A DNA stretch of 52,830 bases from Gnomoniopsis sp. IMI 355080 (taxonomy: Eukaryota; Ascomycota; Sordariomycetes; Diaporthales; Gnomoniaceae). Each line of letters begins with the position of its first letter. The first letter of the stretch is position 1. The DNA lies in NCBI GenBank assembly GCA_027946555.1, contig JAPEVC010000237.1, positions 1-52,830 on the forward strand. The letters run 5' to 3'. The position numbers were made by a program, and so were the translations under genes. Shown one piece after another: positions 41,112 through 52,230 of this stretch. The notes beneath the pieces were generated by a model. It searched no databases, had not been told where the DNA came from, and was given only the letters and a program-made list of their open reading frames with translations.

Positions 41112-42371
41112 TCAATTGCCGAATATGAACTCTTGATAATTCTTCCCGATCCTCTCCACGCCATCCTGCAAGTTCCAGCCTTTGGCTAAGCATGCTTTTC
41201 TGTAGATCTGCTCAAGCATCTCGTCCATCTCCGGACCTGCAGTATGCAGGTCACTCTCCAGTAGTATCCTTGTATCCGGGCACGCGCGAATCACGTCGTC
41301 GGCAATATGTTTCTTTCTCTCATTCTCATGGCCTCCGCTAGAATAGTTGACTAGAAGGCTGAACGAGAAGTAGATCTGAGCCGGTATGCTTCGATCGTTG
41401 ATGTATTGTTGCAGGGTTTGTACGCCACTGCTGAATGAGTGCAGGCAGATCCGTGGTGGAAAAGGTTTTGGGTTGTACTTCCTCTTGGGTCTCTTCTGCA
41501 TGCCGCCTTGGTTATCTTGGTCTTCATCGGAAGACGAGAAATCCTCGTTGACGCCTGGAGCAATCATTTTCCTCTCCCGGTTTGTAATGACCCTTTTCTC
41601 GTGGCCTTTGAAAGTGGACTTGAGAGTGTCGAACAAGATTCCGGGGGCCTGCACGCCGTGAACGCTGACAGGTCGCCCCATCTCGCCGGCCAGATTCAAC
41701 TGAGCCAAGAAGATGCGTTTTTGGTGGTCCATGTTGACTCGATATGGTGACAGCCTTTGTCCATTCCGCCGCCCAGGTGTCATTGCATCGTCCATAGCTG
41801 GTTCATGGCTCGGTAAGCGAAAGGCTTTGTCCAGGCCTATCTCACCTACAAGGGCATATGGATGAGTCTCCAGGTAGGTACGCGTCTGTGCGACCAGGCC
41901 TGATAGCGGTTGAGGATCAGGCAGCTCGTCAATAAACTCTTCATCTTCTTTGCTCTCCGGTGAGGGTGACAGCACGGCGTTGTAATGCCTTCTCTTCTCA
42001 CGTGCAAGATCTTGGACCGTCGGGTCGAAGGTAGTCGCTGCCTTATCAGGGAGGATGTCGTCGTACAGTTGATGTGAGAACCACGGGTGCCAGCCAAAAC
42101 ATGGGATCACTTTCTGCGGGGTGTCGGCAACGACAGACTGGGCACTAGCAACTGCCACAGCTTCGCGGCCCTTAACGCCGTGTGTCTTGGCCAGATGGTC
42201 GACTAGGCTTTGGTCTTGGGAGCGGGTAGCCATGACGGTGAGTGTCCGAGCCCGCATATTCTCAGATATGCTGGGTATCGAGGACATGGTGTCTGTCGGG
42301 TGGCAGTGGGCATCATAGATGCCCAGGTCCCAAGGAAAGTGATCCTCATGGTATTCTTGATCGTCGCCCAT
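41112..42371 (-). CDS. TatD-family metal-dependent hydrolase (Scn1-like)
   Basis: A single exon of 419 residues. The N-terminal metal-binding YDAHCHPTD motif (H-x-H) is present. It is followed by IPCFGWHPWF, the ALVGEIGLDK segment carrying the metal-bridging Glu, GRPVSVHGVQ with the next metal His, and RICLHSFSSG with the following His. The ILLESDLHTAG strand carries the late catalytic Asp, and the end (RIGKNYQEFIFGN) is typical of TatD proteins. TatD enzymes are 3'-5' exonucleases or DNases. The fungal branch that includes fission-yeast Scn1 was found as a partner of the anaphase-promoting subunit Cut9. A Ser/Glu/Asp and Lys/Arg-rich insertion (about residues 275-310) is unlike bacterial TatD. 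Substrate in this organism unknown. Confidence 0.82.
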   Translation of the reverse strand: MGDDQEYHEDHFPWDLGIYDAHCHPTDTMSSIPSISENMRARTLTVMATRSQDQSLVDHLAKTHGVKGREAVAVASAQSVVADTPQKVIPCFGWHPWFSHQLYDDILPDKAATTFDPTVQDLAREKRRHYNAVLSPSPESKEDEEFIDELPDPQPLSGLVAQTRTYLETHPYALVGEIGLDKAFRLPSHEPAMDDAMTPGRRNGQRLSPYRVNMDHQKRIFLAQLNLAGEMGRPVSVHGVQAPGILFDTLKSTFKGHEKRVITNRERKMIAPGVNEDFSSSDEDQDNQGGMQKRPKRKYNPKPFPPRICLHSFSSGVQTLQQYINDRSIPAQIYFSFSLLVNYSSGGHENERKKHIADDVIRACPDTRILLESDLHTAGPEMDEMLEQIYRKACLAKGWNLQDGVERIGKNYQEFIFGN

Positions 42372-44001
42372 GATTCTATGCTACCGTGACCCCTATCTCC
42401 GGTTGCAAGCGTTGTTCCGTGATACTGGCAACCGTTGGCTCATGGCTGGCGAGGCTGTTCCTCCAACCCACAAAGTGCGTGAAGCAGGCCAAAAACAAAG
42501 CACCTGTGACCTGATGTATCTGTGGCACCCGGTAGATCAAATGCAAATGAATCGTCTAGCAGTTTACGACATCCACTACGTTGGAAATGAGGTTGACGTC
42601 GTCGTGTCGGACTTGCAGAGCTATAGACAACTTTGACCAATCAAAATGTGACATCACACAAATGCTGGTTCATTCTTCATCCACCATGACGAGACAGACC
42701 CTTAACAATTGCTTGAGAGGAAATATCTGCTCTTGTCCAACACATGAGAGCAATGTTTGTTTTGTGTCATTTGAATGCCAAATTCATTGCATTTTTGCAC
42801 TTTGTAAGTGTGACATCAGTGTGCTTCTGTATCTTACATGTACCTGGCATTTCGTGCCACCGTCTGTTAGTAGAAGAAGAACAACAAACTTCACCGTAGG
42901 CAGAATTGAGGAGCGCTACCTCCGGACACACCGGCTTCGTCTGAATCGATGCCCAGGACCATACAGTTCTCTGCGCATCACAAGGTGCTCTCAAGGGGGT
43001 GAGAATGATGATAGATTATTCATTATATGATCTAGATGGATCTGCCTCCCAGAGGACGGCTTGCCACTCTCAGCCACCCCTGGCTAATAACAAACGCTAC
43101 GACTATCAGTCCAGCTTCCTAGAAGAAGTCCGTCATTTCTTTGTTCGTCTAGACTTTCTCGTTTCAAAGTCGATATGACGAACCTTCGATGAAGGCCAAT
43201 GCAGAGAGGGTCAACAGCGGCCCGTAGTCACCTCTCCCTTAAAGTTATCCCCGATCCTGCTAGCGATGCGGCGTAGCGGTGATCTCAAAGTATACCCAAC
43301 AACTAAGGGCCTCCTCTCGGCCTCCGGAGGGACATGGTGCCATTTGCTGTACAGGTTGGTGTGCCGGATGCCGCCGAAGAGTGGTGGCAAGTCCTCACCA
43401 CTCATCAGCAGATGGTTTGGCAGTTTGCGTCTCAGGTGCAGATCTCTTCCCGTCTTGTTCCCTCGCTTCCCCGGCCTTGTCCCTGGACTTTTCCTTTCCC
43501 TCAGCCAATCATGACTGTTTCTGGGGAAGCTCCATCTTCACATGTCGAGCGTCCCCCGTCTTCGTCATTGCGACCCTAACTGAGGAAAGTAAGACCCCCA
43601 GAAATTCCCCGGACTCTGCATTAGGTAGTAGGTAGATTGTTCGCAGGCATCCCTCGCTTCTGACGTTTGAGCGGCGTCCAGACCCGAACCATCTGGTGAC
43701 ACCACCCTTCTTTTATCTAGCTCGGATGTATGCCACCAAGAGCGGAGGTGTATAGCATAGCACTCTCGTTCCTCAATCATTACATTCGAGTCAACAAGCT
43801 GAGGACGGCCACTGTTCTAGTCAGGCACTCCAATTGACAAATCATCCGGGTTCTGATAAACGACTCATCGCACACGGCCGTGGCTACGAGGCTATTGGGA
43901 AAACACGAAATCAGCGCCATGTGAAACAAATCACTCGGTATAAAACATCCAGCCATCAGCAACACAACACGACGCCATCAGTCGGAATACCCTATCCAGC
44001 C
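42372..44001. other. Divergent intergenic region
   Basis: This lies between the TatD gene (-) and the membrane protein gene (+). An ATG-started 81-codon frame at 43334-43579 (+) has no recognisable features and is not called. Otherwise nothing seen. Confidence 0.45.
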
Positions 44002-44907
44002 ATGGCGCTCCTCAACCCTGTCTATGGCCTCATCGTGCCCTTCCTCTTCGTCGTCACCATCCCGCTCGCCATCCTCGCAGGCGTCACAACTACCCTCGCC
44101 TTCACCGTGCTCATGTTCCGAGTCGCCGTCGTCTACCTCGACATCGCCGTCAACATGGTCCCTCAATATGTCACCGGCCGCCGCCTCTTTCCCTTCCCGG
44201 GCCGCTACATGAGTTCCCTCCTCAACACCGCCGTCTCGAATCTCCCACCACCCACGACCTCTTTCTCACCTACCGACTCTCGGCCTGTCAGTGGCCAGTC
44301 CACTCCCTCACCGACCACCACGGCCACCACCACCATCCGCACCCCGAATCGCCACCACCGCCGGCGACGAACAAGCGGTGCGAGCTTTCACTCTGTCGGC
44401 TCCACCACTTCCATCAACAACGATGGTGCTGCTGGCATCGGCAGCAAGCGCAACTCCTTTATGCTAATACCCTCCTCCATCGGCATGGACCGGGACTTTG
44501 AGGGTGTGGGTGGATGGCGGCTAAACGGTCGGAATCCCGCAGACGACGACGCCTGGGCGCAGCTGAACTCACGCCTCGAGCTGCCTCTGGACCAACAGCG
44601 ACGGCATCATCGCCGGTCGCCCTCGGGGGGAGGCGCGATCACACCGAGGGGAGGAGCGGGGGGCGATTATTTGATGATGAAGAGCCCGAGGGCTACGCGG
44701 TCCAACAAGGAGGAGTCACCAGAGACTCCAGCGGGCAGGAGAGGAAGGGAGTGGGGAAAGGCTTCTTCTGCGGCCATGTCGCCGAATAGCTCGAGACAGA
44801 GGACACCTACGGGTGGCATGCCGCCTCCGCTGACCACGCTCGCGTCGGACGGGTCGTATTTTCCGCCTGTTTTATCGCCCAAGTCGTCAAGGAAACCAGT
44901 TCTCTAG
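44002..44907 (+). CDS. Conserved membrane protein of unknown function, Ser/Arg-rich tail
   Basis: A single exon of 301 residues. The first ATG in the frame (44002) opens MALLNPVYGLIVPFLFVVTI, and two closely spaced hydrophobic segments (residues 8-26 and 30-50) can form a hairpin in the membrane. A conserved-looking YLDIAVNMVPQYVTGR stretch follows. The remaining about 220 residues are disordered, rich in Ser/Thr/Pro/Arg/Gly, with many RxxS-type potential phosphorylation sites. I recall proteins with this N-terminus across moulds, but no assigned function. Localisation to an internal membrane with a cytosolic tail is inferred only from the layout. Confidence 0.7.
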   Translation: MALLNPVYGLIVPFLFVVTIPLAILAGVTTTLAFTVLMFRVAVVYLDIAVNMVPQYVTGRRLFPFPGRYMSSLLNTAVSNLPPPTTSFSPTDSRPVSGQSTPSPTTTATTTIRTPNRHHRRRRTSGASFHSVGSTTSINNDGAAGIGSKRNSFMLIPSSIGMDRDFEGVGGWRLNGRNPADDDAWAQLNSRLELPLDQQRRHHRRSPSGGGAITPRGGAGGDYLMMKSPRATRSNKEESPETPAGRRGREWGKASSAAMSPNSSRQRTPTGGMPPPLTTLASDGSYFPPVLSPKSSRKPVL

Positions 44908-45820
44908 ATGATACTGCCGTATGACGGTTGATGGCAGGGTTTGTTTGGAGGCCAGTTGAATAGGGAGGTGAATTGGGTTTCTTGGGGAAGGTTTTGCATT
45001 TCATCTGGGAAAAGCAGGGTCGTTCAGGTTCAAGGAATGGTTTTCAAATTGGTCTTGATAGGTTGGGAAATCAAGCAAGTCTCCGCTATACTGCAAGAGT
45101 GTATTTGCACGAACACGACTCTCATCTATATAATTCACGGGATACGCCGTCATGAATGAACGATAATTCCAAAACTCTCAATTTGTTTCCCCAATGTCAC
45201 CGAAGTTCACTGCTTTATAAACCAAGAATAGCCAAACAAAGCAACCACACCCAGGGGGGCTGGCCAAACGGTACACTTCACCCCTAGATCGAGCACCGGT
45301 TCTATAACATCCCACTGAGATGTGCCAGGGTCGTGGGTTCGAACTGCATAACTTGGTCGAAATAAATCAAATATCCTTCGACTTCCCGTCAAAGTCTGCT
45401 GGCCTGGGCAAGGGTTGTTGTATAAGGGGCGCGCTGCAGGTGTTGGTCAATCATGGCCCATATTTGGCTGTCGAGGCTGGGCGTAGGAGGGTCTTTTCGT
45501 GACTTTCTTTTTGGCAATGCTTTTTTTTAAAAAAAATTTAAAAGGCCGAAGCACGATAGTAGAGTGGCATGAGACGAATCAGGTTTGGTATATCATGATT
45601 ATGGCCAAGTATTTACAAAACTCCACTACATAGCTGGGAAATGATAGACGGACTAGAGCGCTTCTTGACCGACTGCTGATGCTCAAGCCTCCTCCCATAG
45701 GGGACGACTGACGAAAAAATAATCATGCCCGAAACCAGAACGCCCCTCTCTCTCTCTCTCTATCTTCCTATGCATCCACTCTCAGCAGCGACGCAGGCCC
45801 CCCCCCTTCTTTACCTAACT
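44908..45820. other. Intergenic between convergent genes
   Basis: This contains a weak tRNA-like A-box/B-box pair (45261-45271 and 45336-45345; see findings), a T/A-rich run at about 45521-45541 and a (CT)n tract at 45746-45760 next to the spc24 3' end. No protein gene seen. Confidence 0.5.
45746..45760. repeat. (CT)n microsatellite
   Basis: About seven to eight uninterrupted CT units lie just beyond the 3' end of the Spc24 gene. Confidence 0.85.
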
Positions 45821-46500
45821 TTACAGCGTCTGCCAGAAGTAATTCGCATAGAAGAACCTCGAGAATTTCTTGTCCAAGTTCACCACATGTACATCACCCT
45901 TCCGATCACTCCTCACCACCGCCCGCGAGAATTCACCCTCCTTGCCATCCCTCTCCACCTCAATGCCCAGACTTCGATACACCTTCAACCGCAACACCAC
46001 CTCATCCTCCACCGACAAGCCCCCCTCCTCGCCACCCCCTTCCACCCCTTGTAACTCCAGCTCCGTCAGCCGCGCACTCAAGTCCGCCGCCTGGCTCGAC
46101 AATCGCTCCGTCTCCATCTCGAGGTCGCTGGCGGCCTTTGCGATGCGGAATTTTTGTGAGTCGAGCTGCGAGATGGAGTTTGCGTGGTCAGACGAGCGAT
46201 GTTGCGAGGTAAGTTCGGCGTGCTGCGATTGCATCGTCGCAAGTTGCCGCGAGAGCTTGCGCAGGGCGGTTTCGGCATCTTTGATGCGCAGGTCGCGTGC
46301 TTGGTTGAGGGTCGACAGGGACTCGTTTACGCGTGACACGGCATGCTTGTCGGGGCCGATGTTGAAGTTTTCAATCGTGTGGTGGATGAGCTGTCGACGG
46401 CGGGGCGGGTTAGCAATGGCGCGCCAGTCCTTTGAGCAACAAAACACACTCGGGCAGGGCAGGGCAGTCTTACGGTCGCGGGGTCTTCTTCGAGCAACAT
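45821..46500 (-). CDS. spc24: Kinetochore protein Spc24
   Basis: Exon 1 (46500-46474) encodes only MLLEEDPAT. An 83-base intron (GTAAGA donor, GACAG acceptor, phase 0) leads to exon 2, 46390-45821. The protein has 198 residues, the normal Spc24 size. A short N-terminus (LIHHTIENFNIGPDKHAVSRV) is followed by a long heptad-rich coiled coil (about residues 30-130: LRKLSRQLATMQSQHAELTS, LEMETERLSSQAADLSARL). The C-terminal globular domain is EVVLRLKVYRSLGIEVERD to DVHVVNLDKKFSRFFYANYF. Spc24 pairs with Spc25 in the Ndc80 complex that links kinetochores to microtubules. It is divergent from fis1 with 541 bases between the two starts. Confidence 0.88.
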
Positions 46501-47041
46501 CTTGAACGTCGTAGAATTGGTATGAACGGACTTTCGGAAATAAACGAATTGTACTTTATTCTGCTTTGAAAAATTCTGATCTTGTTTTCAATGCGACGAG
46601 TGGCGCAAGTGTAGAGAGAGCGTCGACAAACAAGCGATCAGACTCAAGGAGATGGGCCAGCGGACAATTTGATGCTCTTCTATGTTGTCTCTAAACACGG
46701 CGTTCCCCCGGCGATGGACTCCACCATAAATGGCTTATCGCTATCCGGGCCCCTGCAAGAACAGCGTCATTGGTGGCCCGAGCTTCTCTGCGGGACAGCC
46801 GCCACGACGAACCACGTCGAACGTGGGAGGCCTGATGATTTTATAGTCATCCGTCAAGAAACTTCCCAGAAAGTCTAACCACCACACGACACCACCTGTT
46901 CTCCTGGAAACTTCCCGACAAGGATTCACTTTCTTGCAACATTTTGACACGAGCCCTGTACATTTGCTTGACAAAGCTATCATAATAACACCTCCTAAGC
47001 ACCTACAAGAACAAACACCTGCGAATTCCGAACCTCACAAA
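46501..47041. other. Shared divergent promoter of spc24 and fis1
   Basis: 541 bases between the two start codons. A/C-rich leader-like sequence precedes fis1 (about 46975-47041). No TATA box evident; no gene inside. Confidence 0.55.
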
Positions 47042-47688
47042 ATGGGCACCAGTCTACCATGTAAGTCCAGGGGCTCGCCCATGCGATCACGCGCAGATGA
47101 TTATTCGCTTCTCTACTTGAAGAGAGCTGTCGCTGACTGGACTGTAATCCTAGACGCCGTCGATGCGGAGACGCCCCTCAATCCCGCAGAACTACAAGTT
47201 CTGCGCGCACAGTACGAAAAAGAAGGCGACATGGTCGGTGTGCAGACCAAGTTCAACTTTGCATGGGTAAGGCCTTCCTCCCTTCTGGCCATCCTTCATA
47301 AGTGATTTTGTCATCCCTCTATCCCTCCGCTAACACCAATCCCCCCCTCTCACAGGGTCTTGTCAAATCCACTCGCCGCGACGACCAACAACTAGGCGTT
47401 GTCCTCCTCTCCGAGATCTTCCGCACCTCGCCCGAGCGCCGGCGCGAATGTCTATACTACCTGGCCCTCGGCAACTTCAAGCTAGGGAACTACGCCGAAG
47501 CACGGCGGTACAACGACTTACTGTTGCAGAAGGAACCCGCCAACTTGCAGGCGAGTGACTTGAGGACGCTGATCGACGACAAGGTGGCAAAGGAGGGTTT
47601 GATGGGCGTTGCGATTGTTAGTGGCCTGGCGGTGGCCGCGGGTGTAATTGGAGGGGTACTGATGCGGAATATGGGGAGGAAGAGGTGA
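47042..47688 (+). CDS. fis1: Mitochondrial fission protein Fis1
   Basis: Exons 47042-47060, 47154-47266 and 47356-47688 (introns 93 and 89 bases) encode 154 residues, the usual length. The first exon has only 19 bases. The N-terminal arm (MGTSLPYAVDAETPLNPAEL) leads into a TPR-like helical bundle: VGVQTKFNFAWGLVKSTRRD, QQLGVVLLSEIFRTSPERRR, ECLYYLALGNFKLGNYAEAR, YNDLLLQKEPANLQASDL. A C-terminal membrane anchor (GVAIVSGLAVAAGVIGGVLM) with a basic end (RNMGRKR) marks it as a tail-anchored protein of the mitochondrial and peroxisomal outer membrane, where it recruits the fission dynamin through adaptors. Confidence 0.95.
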
Positions 47689-48285
47689 GAATCTTCAGCG
47701 GCGGTGAGGACTGCGAAATGGGCAAGGCATAGTATGAAGGCTTCGCGGCGCCTACAATGAGGATTACGAGATTTGAAGGATCAAACAGTACCATGAGGCC
47801 GGCTTGGTTGTTTCCTTTTCCTGTAGTGTTTAGCGCGTAACATGGAGCATCTTTTGGTTTGTCGCAGGGGCCCTTGATCGTCATGATTTGCAGAGTTTCG
47901 ATGGCAAGGAATAGACGAAGGTTAATAAATATCAACCACCATGTACAGACAGTATAGCAAAGGACAACAGCAATAGATCCAGGTGGGTGATTACCTCGGC
48001 AGGTGACGTTGTCGATCTCAGATGGGACTATCGATGATCCCGAAAGTCACGCACGGCTTCAACGAAACAACGCAAAAGAAGGTCGTGCTTAATTGAGGCG
48101 TATGTTCGGTGTATCACATGTACCATTATTCAGTCGGCCCTTTGGCGGAGTTTTCAACCGGCCCGGTGCGCTTTTCTATACGAAGTGATCCCCTTCCTGA
48201 CCGTCGGCAGCTACCAATGTCTTTCGGGAAAGTTCAAACACCCAATCTCACTTCATGGTCTTAGCAGCCGCATGGAATGGTCCTA
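47689..48285. other. Intergenic between convergent genes
   Basis: The 3' flanks of fis1 (+) and the hypothetical gene (-). Nothing recognised. Confidence 0.5.
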
Positions 48286-48948
48286 TCAAAGTATCCGGGA
48301 TGGTGCGCTGGACCTCCTTCTTAACAACACTCCCTCGTCCTCGTCCTCTGCCGGCTCGACTGGCGTCGTTGTGGGAACAGCGAGTATCGGAACCATCATC
48401 TCCTTATCTTTACGCTTGGTCGTCAGCGCCGAGCTCACAGAGGAGATCAATGGACGACAGGGACAGTCGCACCCGTTGTACTTGTTGAGAGCTCGCTTGC
48501 TAGAAGCAGAGTACTTCTCGCGTCTGCGCACTGGGAAAGCATACAGCGGTTCCTCGCCGGCCCGGAATGAGGCGGGACAGCGAGGGCAAGCTTTGCTGGT
48601 TTCAAGCTCATCTGGCTGCTCGTCCTCAATCAAAGAAGAGGCCTCCATGTATTCCTGTGAAGGATTTAGTCGTGGTTTGTTGGGGGAAAGTACAATGGAA
48701 CGATTGCTCACTGTGACAGCCCGTTCGGTGATGACCCCAGTAGGATTGGTCTGTGAGTCCGACAGTGCTGTATTGGATACCTCAGTGGACTCAGTCATAG
48801 AGGGAGAATTGGCCCTGTTCAGAAGTCCAATGTCTTTCTCAGATGACCCAAAATCCGAAGCTGGGTTTGGGGCTGGGGTGCCGTCCATAGTATGATGGGT
48901 GGTCGTTTTTCGTTTGCGAATAGCAGAGAGTACTCCTGTCAAGTGCAT
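48286..48948 (-). CDS. Hypothetical protein with a Cys-rich C-terminal motif
   Basis: An open frame of 220 codons from ATG 48948. The N-terminal two thirds are Ser/Thr/Pro/Glu-rich and look disordered. A CPRCP motif and a CDCPC motif about 43 residues apart could together bind a metal, with basic residues between (FPVRRREKYSASSKRALNKY). The C-terminus is acidic, then Arg/Ser-rich. No family was recognised. The same DNA has a 236-codon open frame on the other strand (48185-48895, no ATG-supported features). I chose the minus strand because it has an ATG and an ordered Cys/basic block. Confidence 0.45.
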   Translation of the reverse strand: MHLTGVLSAIRKRKTTTHHTMDGTPAPNPASDFGSSEKDIGLLNRANSPSMTESTEVSNTALSDSQTNPTGVITERAVTVSNRSIVLSPNKPRLNPSQEYMEASSLIEDEQPDELETSKACPRCPASFRAGEEPLYAFPVRRREKYSASSKRALNKYNGCDCPCRPLISSVSSALTTKRKDKEMMVPILAVPTTTPVEPAEDEDEGVLLRRRSSAPSRIL

Positions 48949-49415
48949 GGTATGCTTGGCAATCAGGCAATACACAAATATTGATGTAGGATATGAGGAA
49001 TAGTCTTCAATATGTGAGTAGCTGGCGATGTAGGGTGTTAGGGGGTAGGTATTTGCATGCGTTGAAAAAGAGGGTTGAAGATACGATCCACAAGAGCAAA
49101 GACAAACAGTGCTACACAACCAGTGCGATCCATCTCAGCTAGGCACGTCAAGAGGCAATCAGTACTGTAAAATTCACAAAATTAATATTTCATTTTGAAT
49201 GGTGTTCGACGTGGAAGTAGCGAATGTAATACTCTGGACTATGAAGGCACGACCACCAAACCTTGGAGCAATGGCGTCCAGATGACGGTATAGACAGCAC
49301 GCACGAAGCCAAGCATTGTTGAAGCCAATAGCCATTTAGTCCTGTTGACCGGACGTCTTAGATGTAACATTGAAATATACAGCAATCATACGCTAGTACC
49401 GAGTTTCCCATCTTC

Positions 49416-49925
49416 CTATGATGACACCCTCAAGTCATAAACATTGTAACAGCTGGTCCACAGCGTCACAGCTAAGTCCAGACGAACGAGGTCCACTCCT
49501 CTCAGGGGCACATTCCAGAAGATCAGAGATAATGACATGCGATCCACGGTATCTCCATACTGAATAGTACCATAATTCATGTTCCGACTGGTATCGTCCA
49601 AGCTATCATATAGCCCATTTCCACCAATCCAACCTTGCAAGTAAAAGTGAACGAGCGACTCGGACCCGGATGTCAGGCGATTTGTCAAAGGTCTCTACAA
49701 GATTCCCCTTATTACTCCCACTCGATTCCGCGCGATGCAAATTCGTAGTAGGTTGAGGCGCAAGGGTAAGTCCCGGAATGTGGATATACAGTGGTCGAAG
49801 AGTCGCAGGTGTGAGGTATAGTACCATATTTTTGAACACCACGCGATTTTACGAAGAATATTGGTATTTGGTAACATCACAGACAATTGGTCCTCACGAC
49901 TTACCTGGTTACATCGATTTGACAT
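49416..49925 (-). CDS. Weak candidate gene, unknown protein of 99 residues
   Basis: Exon 1 (49925-49905, MSNRCNQ) ends at a perfect CAG|GTAAGT donor. A TTGTAG acceptor at 49695 gives a 210-base intron, and exon 2 (49694-49416) is open in the matching phase 0. The product has a Gly/Tyr/Asp-rich middle (GWIGGNGLYDSLDD) and no recognisable domain. Intron length is on the high side and no clear CTAAC branch point was seen, so this may be chance. Confidence 0.2.
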
Positions 49926-50760
49926 GTCGTATCACACCCGCGGGTGAATAAATTCCTGGTTGACATTAGTGGCTTTACTTGTCATATTGCACATCACTTA
50001 TTAATGGCTGTCAATATATATGGCCTACCGCAAGCCTCATACCAAACTACGTACGGGCTAGAGTCTCGAGCTCATGCAAACCCGAAGTTTGACAGCACTA
50101 TTAAACAATACGTCCCGGTCCCGCGTGCTGACAGTGCCACAAGGCTTAAAGCTCGCAAGGTAATGTATCACAAACCATCCTTCAGCTCGTCCTCGTAGCA
50201 TGCTACCACAGCAGCCGCAGACCAACCAATTGGGACGTTATGCACATGTGGCAACGAGGTTGGTGGCTGAAAATGAAAGAAGAAGGTTTCTTAAAAAATT
50301 GGTCAAACAGACTAAGGAGAGCCATGTCTGAACCTTCTACACGATGGCATTGTACCATTGCAGGATTGCAACGACCTGAAGCGAAATGGTCTGCGCCTGC
50401 GTCGGAAAGAAAAAAAAGGGTCTAATTAGAGAATAATAAAACATTTAGCTCTACGGCTTGGGACAGGGAGCCTCGCTTCTGACGTTTTGCCAAATTTTTG
50501 GCAAGTCAGATCCGAGTTGGACGGACAGCAACATATGAGGTGATTGATTAGACCCGGAGTGGTTTAATATATGCAGGGGACGCGCGACGCCGGGAGTTGC
50601 GCATTTTCGGGGGCAATTTTTGACTGGATCTGCGACATGTTGCGCAAATGTACTTCAGGTTAGCGGGAATCTTGGATCACCTAACCGTGGTAGTTAAACT
50701 CTAATTATGCAGTAAAGTTCAAGATTATATACAAGTATAGGTAGAGACAGTGGCGGAAAT

Positions 50761-50788
50761 GGGTGTGGGTGGGTGGTGGGGGGGGAGG
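50761..50788 (+). repeat. G-rich tract able to form a G-quadruplex
   Basis: At least four G-runs of three or more with loops of 1-4 bases, ending in eight G in a row. Confidence 0.8.
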
Positions 50789-52179
50789 TACGGAAAAACT
50801 GGTAGGTTCGTGACCTGATGCATTGTCGAAACTTCTTGGAAGATCTCCAGCGCCGCATTTGGCAGGATTGGCGCACCCTGTACCTAGTCCGGATGGCGCC
50901 GATCTGAGAGCAACATCTGGGCACCTGCACTACCTGGACGCCACACCCACTTTGAGGACACTAGGGACTCCCCTGTGACGATCCTCGTTCAGGCGCATCG
51001 GCCCGTGCATGTGCCTTTTCCAAGGTCCTTCGCAAGGTTCCATGCCGTGAAGCCGGCCTAGCCTTGAAGGAAGGTACAGTACTACGTGCTTACGTTGCAT
51101 AGGACCTTTCCTTTCCCACACAATGTTGTAGTGCGTCTGGGAAAGCATCTGAACTGTCTTGGTGGTGTGCTTGGACCGCTGAGTAGTATGCATGGCAACC
51201 CAGAGAGAAAGGCAGAGTTTTGCCCGGTTATTTCTTCTTCCACAAAGATCAGTCTAAACATCGGTAGATCGATCTGATATTGGTTTTGTCGTTCATTTGA
51301 TCAAACGGCATGGAGACAAAGCTGGAGAGTCGGAGTAATAGTATTACGGGTACTATACGGGCTGTGGACGGGGATGGGCCCATATGCAAGTAATCAATTC
51401 TAGTGGAGTGTGTTGCGGTGCCTAGAACGGGTGGATACCAACATCCAAGGAATTCAGTCCACACAGTACATTTGACCTGTCCCATGCGCAATATAATACG
51501 CGGTGTATGTACTTGACTCACAGTACATGTTTTACTTACGATCTAAGAAGTAATCTGCGTATCTCTCTCACTTGGCCGCACTTCGTTAGGCTCAGCTAGC
51601 TGCCGTCGCTGCATGATTGCAGCAAACGCATAGAAATGAAGGGTGCAAACAGGCTGAATACCTAGGGTACGTACCTAATAAGCTAATAGTACCTACTAAT
51701 AGTATTTAGGCAGGCTAGCAACTCCCTCAATTTTTGTTTGTTTGGGCATAATCAATTACGGCCCATTGCAATCTGTGACACGCAAGCACAACCCAGTGTC
51801 CAAGCTCCAAAGTATGCGGCTCAGGAACGAGTCGGCAGCGGCGAGGCGGGGAGGCCGGATTGGATGGAAGTATTGCGTAGTTCAAGGCAGTCAGGCATCA
51901 TTGGGAAAGTCTGTCTTCACAAGAACTCCGTCACGGGTTGATACTAGTATAGTATGTTGAACCCCAAGTTCACGGACCTCCAGGGCCATGTCTCTTGTGG
52001 CCATGTGCCGGGCCTCCGTCGATCTCTGATTCGTTCCCTGCCGGCCGAGGTTGGATCGCCTCCGGACACGCAGAGTTTCACGGATCCTGCCGAGCAGTAA
52101 TTTCCATGGCAGGAACCTCTTAGCGCGAGTCGTTCGCAAAACCACAGCCAAGGGCCCCGCGTCCTGTTAGAATCGTCCG

Positions 52180-52181
<2 letters not shown>

Positions 52182-52228
<47 letters not shown>
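52182..52228. repeat. (CA)n microsatellite
   Basis: An uninterrupted CA repeat of about 47 bases (23 units). Confidence 0.98.

Positions 52229-52230
<2 letters not shown>

Noticed and set aside
43334..43579. 81-codon ATG-started frame on the plus strand
   Set aside because: No domain, no signal peptide, no supporting splice sites, and in a likely promoter region.
48185..48895. Plus-strand open frame of 236 codons overlapping the hypothetical gene
   Set aside because: It starts at a non-ATG codon and is antisense to a frame with an ATG and an ordered Cys/basic block. Its Ser-rich translation is the usual shadow of such a gene.
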